From positions 405,970,003 to 406,034,002 of the forward strand of contig NC_073302.1 of assembly GCF_027595985.1 (NCBI RefSeq): a stretch of DNA of 64,000 nt, in the 5' to 3' direction. A program made the translations under genes and the position numbers. Under the pieces are notes generated by a model that saw only the letters and a program-made list of their open reading frames with translations, made no database searches and was not told where the DNA came from. The DNA comes from Sorex araneus. Lineage: Eukaryota > Chordata > Mammalia > Eulipotyphla > Soricidae. Shown piece after piece: positions 1 through 12,772 of this stretch (positions within the stretch are counted from its first letter, which is position 1; the number at the start of each line of letters is the position of its first letter).

Positions 1-28
1 GAGCGCTGTCAGTTGTGGCCCATATACA

Positions 29-160
29 AGAAGGAAGGAAGGAAGGAAGGAAGGAAGGAAGGAAGGAAGGAAGGAAGGAAGGAAGGAAGGAAGGAAGGAA
101 GGAAGGAAGGAAGGAAGGGAGGGAGGGAGGGAGGGAGGGAGGGAGGGAGGGAGGGAGGGA
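29..160 (+). repeat. (GAAG)n then (GGGA)n microsatellite
   Basis: About 130 bases of pure purine tetranucleotide repeat, GAAG units changing to GGGA units near base 117. The open frames across it are repeat artefacts. Confidence 0.95.
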
Positions 161-304
161 AAAAAAGTGTATATTCCTATGGAAATTCAAACTTCGAGGG
201 TAGAAGCCTTTAAGAGAGAACAAATCTAGAAATGGAAGTTGTATCTGTAAGGGATTGTGTACTGATACCCAGCCAGATGAAGGATTTTTTTTAATGCCGA
301 GTAG

Positions 305-482
305 CATGTGTTAGAGCTTTATAATTTATAATGTGTTTTCTCACATTTACTTTTACTTCTTATACCCTGACAGTAATCCTATCAGATGAAAAATGTGTTG
401 TCACCACTTTATAGAAGTTAAACCCTAAATCTTTCAACTCCTAAGCAATCATTTGAGTCTTGAGCAGGGCCTCTTAGCTCCA
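305..482 (+). repeat. MIR-like ancient SINE fragment
   Basis: The order of motifs (cttataccctgacagtaatcc, a diverged 'gatgaaaa' core, cctaagcaatcatttgagtc) resembles the MIR core and downstream region. Highly diverged, judged by eye only. Confidence 0.35.
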
Positions 483-1220
483 AATTCTTTTATCTTGCCA
501 TCTCACCATGCTCACCATACATGTAACAAAACTGTTACAGAACTGGTCATATGTAAATAGCACTTATTAGTATCCTAAGATACTAATAGGATACTAATGT
601 AACATTACAAGGACCATAACAAATTACACCAAACTTAAATAGCTTCAATTCTCAACATAAATGTATTATCACACAGTTGATAACTAAATATTGGCAACTC
701 AATATTTGAAATAAAAGGTATTGGAAGGACCATATTCCTTATAGAGGTTTTATCGCCTCCTAACTTCTAATATTTGCCTGTAGTCCTTGACCTGCAGAAG
801 CACCACTCCAATCCCTGCCTCCACCTGTACATGGTATTCCCCTTATATATGTCTCTCTGGATCTAAATTTTCTTCTTCCTATAGTAACACCAACCATATT
901 GCATTTAGATCGCCCATCTGTTATAATTATGACCTTTTCTTAATTTGGTTATATCTGCAAAGGCCCTATTTCCAAGTAAGATCATGTTCATAGCTTCAGA
1001 GCAGATATAAATCTAATGGAATCAATTTAACTCACTGAGCAACATAATAAGTGATACATTCTTGGTTCTTCCCTCAGAAGGTAAAGGAAGGAATTTAGAA
1101 GCTATTTTTAGATTGACAACAAGAAAGAGGAATCAATTATAAATAAGGAAGCTTTGGAGGCAAACACAGCTTTGATGTTAGTACAAAGAGTAATAGTCAG
1201 AGGTTCAGAAAAGATATATG
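483..1220. other. no recognised feature
   Basis: AT-rich sequence without a repeat, open frame or RNA gene I can support. A short echo (cctaagatactaataggata) at about 573-596 is a local tandem duplication. Confidence 0.5.
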
Positions 1221-1408
1221 GGAGTCAGAGAGAGCAGGGATTAAAGCACTTGTCTTCAACATGGCCTACCCCAATTCAATTCCTTAGCACCACATAGTCC
1301 CCTAAGTACTGCTCCAGTGATCCGTGGAGTAAACCCTAAGCACTAGGAGTAAGCCCTAACCACTGCCAGTATTACCCTCATCCTCATCCCTCCCCAAAAG
1401 AAAATAAA
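1221..1408 (+). mobile_element. SOR-A SINE, old copy
   Basis: Diverged tRNA-like head (gggattaaagcacttgtcttc...) followed by the body order 'cacatagtcccctaagtactgc ... gtaaaccctaagcac' and an A-rich tail. Many mismatches relative to the younger copies at 32642 and 53688. Confidence 0.7.
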
Positions 1409-2039
1409 GGGAGATACTGTGAACTCTAAAAAATGTTATTCCTTCAACATAATAAAATAGTGAGGAAGAAAGATTTGCTGCCTGGAAGTAAAATGTAATA
1501 ATGAGAAAGTTTCTCACGCATTATCATAGAGGAGGTCCTGTGATTGAAAGGAAAATAAATAAACAACATAAATAGAAAGGTTGCTTATGAGAAGAGGCAT
1601 ATCTCAGAGAATTATAAGGAGTGTTGCATTTAGAATCAGTACCTGTAGTTCTTATGACTCACAGAGTTCTCTGATGAGTTCAAACAGACAAATGATAGTA
1701 AACAGAATCATGGATGCAATCAAAAAATGGGGAAAACTATTTAAAGGCCCTAAAGAAATTGAAGTCTTGTCTAAACTCTAATGTCAACAAAAAAGATTTT
1801 TTGTGTGTTTTTTGTAAACCAGGAAAAAAAAAGAGAAGGAATAGCTATGCTATATCTCAGATAATATAACCTTACTAAACGATAGTGTAAACAAAGCCGG
1901 TTTGTTTTCTGCTCTACTTGTGTAATCTCTCCCATGGAGAATGAAAATCATTACTAAGAGAGAATTAAAACTGACAACAGGAAAAAAGATAGTAAGGAGG
2001 TCCTCACCAATTCTAAATTAATTCCAAATTTCAGTCAAA
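1409..2039. other. no recognised feature
   Basis: AT-rich, no gene or repeat that I can name. A 66-residue frame at 1581-1781 has no domain and no splice context. Confidence 0.5.
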
Positions 2040-3262
<1,223 letters not shown>

Positions 3263-3797
3263 AAAATTTTCAGCCAATACAAATTCTGTCCTGGAATATG
3301 AAAAGTATGGAGGTTATATAACTGCCACTAAGAATAAAGAATAAAAGTGGTTTCCAATAGCTAGGAAATGTTTCTAGTTTCTCAATGGGTGAAAGGGGGA
3401 GATTAATGTGTAAGCACATGAACCTCATCAGATTCCTCAGAGTCTAGAATGTTATTTGTAAATAATATATAGTATCAAAATACTATTCATTTATAGTGAG
3501 TGTGAATTCACCAAGAATAAGGCATACTAACCTAATCTTACTTGTTTTCTGTTTGGCTGTTGGTATATCAGAGAATGGTACAAACAGAAAACATTTGATT
3601 CTGTCAAAGCTTTTTCCAAGCTCTTGGCATGCTTTTTTATATAGGTTGTACGATAGACGTGACTGGGTGACTTGTTTCATAACTAAGGAACCCATCTACC
3701 CAAAGAGTGCTGGTCAAAGACTTGTTTCAACCTTGAGAGGCAACTCTGAGAATTCATTTACTCAATTCCTGTTCATTCTTTAATTACATTTTTGTCA
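3263..3797. other. no recognised feature
   Basis: Non-repetitive by eye. A 95-residue frame (3496-3783) has no recognisable domain or splice signals. Confidence 0.5.
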
Positions 3798-3960
3798 GGG
3801 CTAGTGGTACAGTGGACAGAATGGTTACCTTGCATGTGACTTGAGTTTGATTTCTCGGCACCTTGCAGGGGGCCAGAACACTGCTAGATGTGATCCCTCA
3901 GTGCAGAGCCAAGAGAAATCCCTGTGCATCGCTAAGTGTGTCCCCAAAACCAAACAAAAA
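3798..3960 (+). mobile_element. SOR-A SINE
   Basis: Head gggctagtggtacagtgga, a B-box-like 'gagtttgatttc', body 'tgatccctcagtgcagagcc' and A-rich tail 'ccaaaaccaaacaaaaa'. Moderately diverged. Confidence 0.85.
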
Positions 3961-4159
3961 TGACTTCGGTTTTGTCAAATACACAAAGACCGCAGAATGT
4001 ACTTTCATGAATACTTGAATTCCAAGAATTTGTTAGATAAATCCAGTATTCCAGGAAACAACTCAAAAAATATCTGAAAGTAGAAAACACACCCAAGATA
4101 AAGAAAATAGGAGCTACTTGAAATAAATGTGATGTTCTCTGCTAGGGCCAAAAACATGA

Positions 4160-4300
4160 AGAGAATAATTTATCAGTAGCTAATATTTGTCATTTGCTAC
4201 ATTATGTCTTCACATGAATTATATTTTCTTAGCCTGGCAGCTATAATTAGAATGATTATAACCATGAGAAGGAGGCCAAGGTTCAGAGGGCCCATGTAGC
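4160..4300 (+). repeat. MIR-like ancient SINE fragment
   Basis: Resembles the MIR central region (tttgctacattatgtcttcac ... gagaaggaggccaaggttcag). Weak match by eye. Confidence 0.35.
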
Positions 4301-4305
4301 CTTCT

Positions 4306-4468
4306 GTTTTGTTTAGTTTGGGAGCCATACCTGGCTGTGCTCAGGGCTAACTCCTGGTTCTTTGCTCATGGATCACTCCTGGCCGGACTCGGGAGACCAT
4401 ATGGGATGTTGGGGTTGACCACATGCAAGGCAGGCGCTCTACACTCTATACTGTCACTGCAGATCCCA
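4306..4468 (-). mobile_element. SOR-A SINE, minus
   Basis: Reads as the reverse complement of the family: 'gagccatacctggctgtgct', 'cagggctaactcctgg', 'gggagaccatatgggatgtt', 'gcaaggcaggcgctc', ending in the diverged tRNA-like head. Confidence 0.85.
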
Positions 4469-4472
4469 GTTT

Positions 4473-5159
4473 CTTTTGCTTTGTTTTGGGGGAGCTAAGT
4501 AATTTTGGCAAGTTAGATGGTAAATGGTAGAGCCTGGTCTTAATCCAGCTTTGTCTAACTTTAGAGACTCTGAAGAACTTTGCTGAGAAATTTTTTTCCT
4601 CATCAATGCAGAAATAGGGAGAATGTGACACAGACTTTTTGTTGTTGTTATAAATTAAAACATCTAGACAAAAGCATCTAACCCTGCAATAATAGATATT
4701 CAATAATGCTATCTTTTTCCTATTGAAAATGTTAGGAGTTTGTGGTAGTTGAATTAAAATGATTTTATAATTTAATGAAAGCTATATAACTCATAATGTA
4801 AAACAATGACTATAATTAAGAATTACTTGGAAACAGACTTTGATCAACAAGATGAACATTGCGGACATGTTAGCTAGCCCAGGAGGAAGTGCCCTATTTG
4901 CGTTTCTGAGGATTATATGACAAAGGCTGTTAGAACTGGGAGGAGACATCACTAGTTTGTTTCCCAGAATTTTCTGAATCTAGGATTTGAAAAATAATGT
5001 GGTTTAAATACCAACTGGTATGGAAAGGGACTCCTAAATATCAGTGATCTTACAGCTACAGGACATCTTGAGGCTATCAACACTCTTAGCTCAATTGTAA
5101 TCTAAAGGCTGGTTGTCCTAGCCTAATCCTATTAGGGGTGTATCAAAACCTTAGAACCA
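4473..5159. other. no recognised feature
   Basis: AT-rich unique-looking sequence, no supported gene or repeat. Confidence 0.5.
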
Positions 5160-5345
5160 TTCACTTATTCTGTTCATTTATTTTTAGAGTGTTTCTTGAA
5201 GGCAGCACCGTCATTATTATCCCTGTTTTATTGACTGGAAAATGGAAGTCATTCCGCAATGAACTTGTGGAAAGAAAGTCAGCTCCTGCAGGCATCTAGT
5301 AATCTTGCCACATCACTCTGCCAGACCCAGTGAGCTCAACAAATG
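5160..5345 (+). repeat. MIR-like ancient SINE fragment
   Basis: 'attattatccctgttttattgactggaaaatgg' order matches the MIR core region (split here for length), followed by diverged downstream text ending 'actctgccagacc'. Confidence 0.4.
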
Positions 5346-5474
5346 TTGCCAAGCCCTTAATTAAACAAGCAAAATCCCAAAAGCAGTTTTGATTCTGACC
5401 TAAATTTCATATGTTTAAATATAAAATTTAAATATATAAATTTTAATATATAAATTTAAATATATAAAATTTAG

Positions 5475-6040
5475 ATAACCTCCTCCTCGGCCACCCTCCA
5501 GAACTCATGGCTGCTTCTCCCGGAAGGGAGCATAAAATGAGGCCCCCATAGCCATAACTCCAGACTCCGCACCAGGAGTGCCCCAGAGGGGGGCGGGTGA
5601 GAGCCCTCCCCACCCCAAGGGACCCAGCCCCAGCAGCTGAGCTCCACTACCTCACCACCTCCATGCTCCAGGCTGCTTTCCACATTCTCGGGCCAAGCCT
5701 CACACATGAGTGAAGTCCCACGGAACCCAGGTAATGGGGAACTTTGTGATCCTGGACTCTGGGCTCAGTAGGACTCGGGAGCAGAGATGCTCTGCCTGCT
5801 TCCCCCAATCTCCAGCGACCCAGGGGTCACAACCATAAGCCACTTCCTACTGGAGCCAGATAATCTCCTCATCTGCCACCCTCCAGAACTCACAGCTGCT
5901 TCTTCCAGAAGGAAGCATAAAATGAGGCCCCCATAACCATGCCACAGACTCCAAACCAGGGGGAGCCAGCCCTGGCAGCCAACCTCCACTACCCCACCAC
6001 TGCCATGCTCCACATGCTTGGGTCGAGCCTAGTCACAACT
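5475..6040. repeat. two-copy tandem duplication, 385-bp spacing
   Basis: Copy 1 (about 5475-5706) and copy 2 (about 5860-6040) share ccaccctccagaactca, then gcataaaatgaggccccc, then gcagc..a.ctccactac and the end ccatgctcca. The 'ccaccctccagaact' anchors lie at 5491 and 5876. Copy 2 lacks an internal GC-rich stretch. The unit is much more GC-rich than its AT-rich flanks. I do not recognise the family. Confidence 0.75.
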
Positions 6041-6520
6041 AGTCCCTGAGCACTGTCAGTGTATTAAATAAAATAGAAACTGTTTTATATAGTATATATT
6101 ATAAACATTTTATGTTGTAAAAGTATAATATTTTATATCATAATATAAATTTATATTATATAGATGCTAGTTGTTTGAAATACATTGAAGGAAAAACTGA
6201 TCACTTCCTCCAAAGTGACAGGAAGTCAATATTTATTTAAGGTTTTCTGTCACTTAGTTACACTTTTGTCAAACATTTAATCACGTGACTTGGATCTCCC
6301 TTCACATGGTTGAGTATGCATTCATTAGCAGCTAGCAAATAAGAGCCATGTGTAAATGCAGTTTTGCATAGATGGTCCTGGAATTTGGGTGTTGCCATGG
6401 CGATGGCACAGCATAATAAGGAAGCCAAATTCCAGCCAGACTCTGCCAGTCAAGTCATATAACCTTGGTCAGTTAACACCTTTGGACCTCAATTTCTGGT
6501 CTCTAAAATTTATTAAGAAT
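6041..6520. other. no recognised feature
   Basis: AT-rich (6060-6180 is nearly pure A/T) followed by unique-looking sequence. Confidence 0.5.
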
Positions 6521-6616
6521 TGGTGGAGGGATGGGTGTTTGATCATTGTGTAATCATAACCCAAACATGAAAGCTTGCAACTATCTCTCAGTGAGTCAAT
6601 AAAATTTTTTTAAATT
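6521..6616 (+). mobile_element. L1 3' end, severely 5'-truncated
   Basis: Only the last ~90 bp of the shrew-type L1 3' UTR: tggtggagggatgggtgttt, gatcattgtgtaatcataac, 'gaaagcttgcaactatctc', then the AATAAA-like end 'caataaaatttttttaaa'. Confidence 0.85.
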
Positions 6617-6799
6617 TAAGAAATAAGAATTTGAACATGTTGATCTCTCACTCTACTTTCAACTTTAACATCTCTGCAGCATTGCACAGTTCCTAATGCG
6701 AACCTTTATTTACAATTCTATCAGTTTTACTTTACTCAGTTGAATCTACTTCTTTTTCTCCCCCTTCCTGTCTTTCTCTTTGCCATTATTTCAGTTGTT

Positions 6800-6995
6800 G
6801 TGATGATCGGGAGCCACACACCTTAGGTGCAGTGCACACACACACTTGATTGCCATCACCACATCATTGTTGTGGTACTGGGGCTCACAAAGAATCTCAC
6901 TGCCCGGATCACACTTGCATGTGAAATGGTATTGGGGATAAAACGTAAAGCTTCATGCTTGCAAGACAGGTGCTTTACCACTGAGCTTCATTATT
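6800..6995 (-). mobile_element. diverged tRNA-type SINE, minus
   Basis: The end 'cttgcaagacaggtgctttaccactgagctt' reads in reverse as a tRNA-like head with A box. The rest is too diverged to assign. Confidence 0.45.
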
Positions 6996-8454
6996 AATGT
7001 TTAAAAGCCAGATCATATCAGCAGAAGTCTCACAGACATTTTAGTCTGTTTCAGTGATAATTTCCTTTTTTAAATGTGGGTGTACTGCTATTTATTCAGT
7101 GATCATTTCAACCCAATAAATTTACCAAAGCAATTGATTGCTGTTGAATGACCCAATTTGAGGTGTAATTTTTTGGTTGGGATGACTTAGGGTAAAATTT
7201 TTAAAAAAAAACAACAATAGGAATTTAACTATAGACAATTTCAACAGCACTCACACACTTTGTTTTAGCAATTTACTTTCCCCCCCCCCCCTGAGATCTC
7301 AGTAATGTTAAAATATGCCGTCACATAAGAGATTTAAGGAATAGTTAACACTAAATTTCATATTTTGGCACCATATTCACCCACTGTGCCAATGTGAGAA
7401 ATGTACAGCTGTAACTAACTACAGTCTTTGTACTGTCAGCCAACTTGTAGATTCTCAAGTATTCCTCTTCCCTTCAATCTATTCACACTTACTACCAAGA
7501 AAATGAGTCATTTTCTTGTGAGACTACTGTGTGAAGCAAAATACCCCAGATGAAAATAATTGACCTAGCCCATGTCTTTGGGTGCTCCCACTCTACCCAC
7601 TGGCTGCATCTCACTCCTCTTCCGCTTTATGATGTTAAAACACTGTGAAGGTTTGACTCACTGAGTACCAAAACAACGACACGCAGTATTGAATCAGGTC
7701 ATGAATCCTGAAGTCTAAATCATTCTGTCTGAGCCATCTGTCCTCCATGTGTGACAGTGGAGTGAGTCACAGAGCAGGCAGGAAAGCTGTTCCATGAGAT
7801 CGTCTGATTCTATTCACTGTGTGCAAAGAATTTAAAAGCCTTGGATTCAAGGTGTGCCTAGAAAGTCTTGGGATGAATGTGTTCTCCCCTAAAATATATG
7901 ACAAATAATATATTGAATCAGCAAAGCTATTTTTTAAAAATAAGTATTTTTAATTTTTTAAATGTTTTTCCAGGAGTTCCAGAAAAGTTTAACTTTATTA
8001 CACATGCGCTTAATTATTACACAAGCACTTAATATGTGATAAAGTGGCTAGGATACTTTTTTCTTATTTCCTCTTAGCTCAAACTTTTGCTCCACAAAAT
8101 CAACTCTGCCTCACCTATCCTTTTTTTTACCACAGTCTCATCATCATCACTCATTCCTTTTCCTCTTTCCTCGTCTAGACAGGTTACTTCCGATCTCAAT
8201 CCGGAGAAAGCATCAGGGTTTTTAAATTTAGACGGAAATCACAAAACAATCTGAGAAAGCATTAGGGGTTCTAAATTTAGAAGGAATCCCAAGTCTTATA
8301 TGAAGAAACCAGAAAGATAGAGAAGTTCACACAGGATTTGAAGGTATAAATTGAAAGCAGGGGTTAATTCAAACATTTGGACACCAAGTAGCATGCTTTT
8401 TGACAATTATTAAGTCAAGAGGAAGACAAAGAAGAACTGAAAAGGTTCCTGGAA
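6996..8454. other. no recognised feature
   Basis: Contains a C-run at 7280-7291. Bases 7550-7850 are repeat-free and balanced in composition but show no open exon I can support. Some text from about 8400 may be the diverged left part of the L1 that follows. Confidence 0.5.
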
Positions 8455-9223
8455 ATGAGAAGAAAGGCTCAAGCTATCAGAACCTAAAGGACACAACAAA
8501 ACAGTGCAAAGGGACAAATTCATAGCACTACATACTTGCACCAGGAAATAATAAAAAGGTAAAATATATAACCTTATCACACAGTTTATAAAACATAAAA
8601 CAATAAATGAAACGCCTATGTTAGTTAAGAGAAGGAATTTTTTTAAAAAGCACAAGAGCAGAAATCAATGATATAGAAAAAAGAACAATACAAGGGTCAA
8701 TTAAATCAGAAACTGGTTTTCAAAGGAATAACAAGATTGACAAAACCTAAGCTAGAATCACAAAGGGAGAAAAAGAGATAGAAAACACTAACAGATTGGA
8801 TCAGAAATGAAAGGGGACAAAGTTATTATAGATCCCTCAGATATACAAAAGGTCATATGAAATTGCCACGAACAACTTTATGGCACTAAGTGGAAATTCA
8901 GAGGAAATTAATGAATTTTTAAAATCATATGACCCAGCAAAACTAAATCGTTAAAAAAAATTGAAAAGGTAATCTCATATCTTCCCCCAAACAAAAGCTT
9001 GGGTTTAAAAAGGTTGACTACTTGACTACTGAGTTTTCTAAACCTTCCTTACTTAACATTTTCGAGTTCCTCCAGAACAATTAATGAAACAGGAGTTCTT
9101 CCTAACAGTTTCCACAAGGCCAACATTATCCCAACACTAAAAGTGAACATTACAAAAAATTTAAATTGTAAACCAGTACCCATGATGAACTCAGATGCAG
9201 AATTCCTCAACAAAATCCTAGCA

Positions 9224-9400
9224 GGGCTGGTGCTAAGGTGCCTTCCACATGACCAAACTAGGTTCTATCTCTAACACCAAGTTATAACACCCTGAGTAAT
9301 CCCTGCTAGGAGTAATCTCTGAACACAGAGTCATGTGTGAGCCCTGAACACAGCTGGTTTTGGCTTCCAAAGAATAGGAAAGAAAACAGAAACAAAAAAT
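9224..9400 (+). mobile_element. SOR-A SINE inside L1
   Basis: Diverged head gggctggtgctaaggtgcc, then 'accctgagtaatccctgc' and 'gagccctgaacacagctgg', A-rich tail. It splits the host L1. Confidence 0.75.
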
Positions 9401-9497
9401 CTTATCAAACCAAAAATAATTCATCGAAAGACCTATATACAGTAATTGAGTGGGATTTTTTTCCAGGATTTAAGAATGGATCTATGATATGCCCTAT

Positions 9498-9613
9498 AGC
9501 ACTGTGGTCCTGTTGTTCATCAATTCGCTCTAGTGGGCACCAGTAACATCTCCATTGTGAGACTTGTTATTTTGGCATATCAAATACACAGGGGTAGCTT
9601 GCCAGGCTCTGCA
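9498..9613 (-). mobile_element. SOR-R SINE, 5'-truncated, minus
   Basis: Starts with the RTE-type 3' end in reverse (gcactgtggtcctgttgttc, 'gggcaccagtaacatctcca'), then 'ttttggcatatcaaat' and 'tagcttgccaggctctgc'. The tRNA head is missing. Confidence 0.85.
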
Positions 9614-9969
9614 TACAAATCAATTAATTTAACTCGTCACATCAACAAAGAAAAAGGTAAAAATCACATGATCAGATAGATGATGAAGAGAAAGCTTGTG
9701 GCAAGATTTAATTTCCATTCATGATTAAAATCCTCAACAGAAATGGGGCTAGGAAACAATATAACAACAGTTTGAAAGCCTTTCCTTTAAGATCAGGCAA
9801 GTATATGTCTACTTTTGCCACTATTGCTCAAACACAGCATTAGAAGAAACCAATAAACAAAATACCATTCACCACTGTCTCCAAAAAATTAAGTATTGAA
9901 TAATAAAGTTAGCACAGAAGGTGAACGATCTATTAATCAAAAATAAGTCACTAATAAAAAATAGAAGAG

Positions 9970-10150
9970 ACAGGACAAGAGAGATAATACAATGCGTAGG
10001 GTGTTGGTTTTGCATGATATCAAGCTGGGTTTGATCCCTGGCACTGGTCCTCCTGAGCCCTGCCAGGAATGATCTCTGATCCCTGAGTGCTGAGCCAATG
10101 CTAAGTCCTGAGCACAGTTGGGTGCAGTTCTAAAAACCAACAACAACAAA
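9970..10150 (+). mobile_element. SOR-A SINE inside L1
   Basis: Head 'gagagataatacaatgcgta', B-box-like 'gggtttgatccctgg', body 'ccctgagtgctgagcc', tail 'ccaacaacaacaaaatt'. Confidence 0.8.
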
Positions 10151-10166
10151 ATTAAAAATGGATTCA

Positions 10167-10496
10167 GGGGTCAGATAAATAGCGAAGGGGTCAGTGGTGG
10201 GGGGTGTGCTTTGCAAGCTCTGAGGTATGTTTGATCTCCTGTACTTCATGATACCCTGAGTACTACCAGATCTAGACCTGGAGGTGGTTAAGCAATGAGA
10301 GGGATAGTCTTGTTGGTCCTTGAGCACTGTTGGGGTAGTCATATTGTTTTTACTCAGCACTGCAGGACCCAAACAGCACTGTGTCCTTGGGCCTTTGCAT
10401 TAAACCATCTGCCCAACTGGCTGAGTATTGCTTGGAGTGGCTCACAAGGCTCCCTGAGTGATGTTCTGGAGTCATAAACAATAAATAAATAAATAG
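10167..10496 (+). mobile_element. SOR-C long SINE variant
   Basis: SINE head, then a body absent from SOR-A/R: 'agacctggaggtggttaag', 'acccaaacagcactgtgtcc', 'ttgggcctttgcattaaacc', 'cccaactggctgagtattgc'. A-rich tail (ataaataaataaata). The same order recurs at 27047, 27648 (minus), 41921, 54715 and 55125. Confidence 0.7.
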
Positions 10497-10631
10497 ATTC
10501 AAACCCCTATATCAGGATTTGCAAAAAGAAAAAAAAACAAGGAAAACATTGGTATAACGCCCCACAATACTGACATCAGAAGAGTCATGAATAATTCAAC
10601 TCTACTGGCAAAGCAAAATCAAAATATTTTT

Positions 10632-10645
10632 TAAAGGACTACATT
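10632..10645. repeat. target-site duplication, left (taaaggactacatt)
   Basis: Fourteen bases repeated exactly at 11265-11278. They are L1 ORF2 sequence, and removing the insert re-joins the host L1 reading order. Confidence 0.9.
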
Positions 10646-11264
10646 TTTTTGGTCTTAAAATACATTCTTTAATTATATTACTTAATCTCTTCAACAATCT
10701 TATGTGTAGAAAACTAAACAAAAATGTTTGAAGTGACTTATCCAGAGTAACACATATATACATCAGAAAGTGTTTTGTAGTCTTCTAGTCCAGACTCTTT
10801 GGTATATATAGTATATAAAATGATTTTCCTATTCTTTAAAAAAAATTTTTTTTTGCTTTTTGGCTCATACCTGGCGATGCACAGGAGTTACTCCTGGCTC
10901 CGCACTCAGGAATTACTCCTGACAGTGCTCAGGGGACCATATGGGATGCTAGAAATCGAACCCATATTGACCTCGTGCAAAGCAAATGTCCTACCCGTGG
11001 TGCTATCACTCAAACCCCATAATTTTTATTCTTTTATTGAATCACTGTGAGATACAGTTACAAGCTTTCATGTTTGAGTTTCAGTCATACAATAATCAAA
11101 TACCCATCCCTTCACCAGTGCAAATTCTCTATTACCAATGTCCCCATTATACTCCTTTTTCTAACTCTCCCCCTGCCTCCATGGCAGACAATTTCCCCCA
11201 TCTCTCTCTACTTTTTGGCATTATGGTTTGCAGTACAGATACTGAGAGGTTATCATGTTTGGTC
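10646..11264 (-). mobile_element. L1 3' end insertion with apparent 3' transduction
   Basis: On the minus strand: a 5'-truncated L1 3' UTR (11264 down to 11021), a SOR-A SINE (11019-10846), about 200 bp of other sequence that looks like an ancient MIR (10800-10655), then a short poly(A) seen as T at 10646-10650, with an ATTAAA-type signal just before it. The whole unit is flanked by a perfect 14-bp target-site duplication. Since an old MIR cannot have arrived later, the simplest reading is L1 read-through and transduction of its 3' flank. Confidence 0.7.
10846..11019 (-). mobile_element. SOR-A SINE within transduced segment
   Basis: Clear reverse copy: 'ctttttggctcatacctggc', 'caggagttactcctggctc', 'caggggaccatatgggatgc', 'gtgctatcactcaaacccc'. 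Confidence 0.9.
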
Positions 11265-12245
11265 TAAAGGACTACATTAAACTAAAAAGTTTCTGCACTA
11301 CAAAGAAAATGATAGCTAAAATAAAAAAGATGCTCACACATCAGACATTTGATTAATATTTAAGATACATAGGGCACACTCAAAACTCAACAACAACAAC
11401 AAAGTAAATACCCCCAAAGAGAAATGGGAGAGAAGCTGAGCAGGCACTTCCTCAGAGAAGATATACAGATGACCAGCAGGCATATAAAAAATTGTTCTTT
11501 ATCATTAAGCATCAGGGAAATGAAATCAAAATGAAGTCACCTCATGTCAGTGAGATATGCCTATATGAAAAAATCAGAAACAAACTTTGCAGTTGAGGAT
11601 GGGTAAAACTAACCCTTTTCAACTGTTAGTGGGATCATCAACTGATTAAGCCTCTATGGAACAAAGTACAGAGATATTTTGAGAAATTAAAAATATAACT
11701 TATTTTTTTTTTCATCAATATGACCCCATGATTCCACTTTTTTTGGCATCTATCCTGAGAACACAAAAATATCTTTCCCAAAAAGGATATGTTCATCTTA
11801 CTGTGCTGTTTGCAATAGCAAGACAGGGAAACAACGAAAATGCCAACAGATGAGTAGAAAAAAAACCTTTATATGTAGTATATATAAATATATATATACA
11901 TGATAGAATATACTTGGCTAGGAGAAGGGATAAAATCCTACCTTTTGCTACAATTTGTATAGAACTAAAGGAAGTTATGTTAAGCAAAATTAAGTCAAGA
12001 GGAGAACAAATGCTGGATAATCTCACTCTTGTGTAACATATAAAGAAACGAAACAAGGGAACGGGCCAAGGAAATCAAACCCTTGAACTCTGACAACAGA
12101 ACTCAGAGAGATGGGACTGCCTACAAGTGACAAAGGGATAGTGATGGAGGGTTATGGAATTTTAGGTGGTGAAGTTCAATAAATTTTTACATCAAAAGTG
12201 TACACATTAATGGCATTATAAACCATGTGATCTCAATATAATAAA

Positions 12246-12692
12246 ATAAGAAAAATCAGTTCATATAAATTAATATGCATGTTTTAAGTGGGTCCACTAT
12301 GTGGCTAGCAAGTTTGGGTAAAATGCTAAAAATCAAATTTCTACAAAGCAGTCAATTCTGTAAAAATTTACCATCTTCTCAATAATTTGTTTATATGTAT
12401 TAGTATTTCTATTGTTATGATTTCTTCTGTCTTGGTTTTCCTAAGTCTGAGCAAAATTTATCATTTAACAAATTCAATAAACTGGAGTATGTTCAATTGT
12501 TTGTTATTGTATTTGCTGAGGATGATCTAATATAAAAGGAGAGAAAATCCACTCACTGAGAAAACAAAGTTTTAGAAGACACTCTGTGCATCAGACTGAA
12601 ACCAAAGCAGCCATTTGGAAGTTGAATTCAGAACTTAGAGTCAGTTAATGTGGTATGACTATACAGTTTAAGGGCTTCGCTCCTCAGTATTA
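12246..12692. other. no recognised feature
   Basis: AT-rich, no gene or named repeat seen. Confidence 0.5.
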
Positions 12693-12770
12693 GTTCCTGT
12701 TAATAGCACAGTGGGTAGGGCATTTGCCTTGCATGAGGCTGACCCGGGTTTGATTCCTCCGCCCCTCTCT
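12693..12770 (+). mobile_element. SOR-R SINE head only
   Basis: tRNA-like A box (tagcacagtgggtaggg) and B box (gggtttgattcc), then 'ctccgcccctctct', where it stops abruptly and the duplicated old-L1 segment begins. Confidence 0.85.
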
Positions 12771-12772
12771 AA

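Larger units (their letters stand above)
8455..12245 (+). mobile_element. old L1 LINE, ORF2 to 3' end, interrupted
   Basis: A plus-strand L1 in pieces: 8455-9223 (ORF2, e.g. the degenerate 'NSDAEFLNKILA' run at about 9190-9222), 9617-9967, 10500-10645, and 11265-12245, which carries the end of ORF2 (KDYIKLKSFC-like) and the old 3' UTR (gaatatacttggctaggaga-type text). The pieces are separated by SINEs at 9224, 9498, 9970 and 10167 and by a 619-bp insertion at 10646-11264. Numerous stops and frameshifts. A fossil. Confidence 0.8.
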
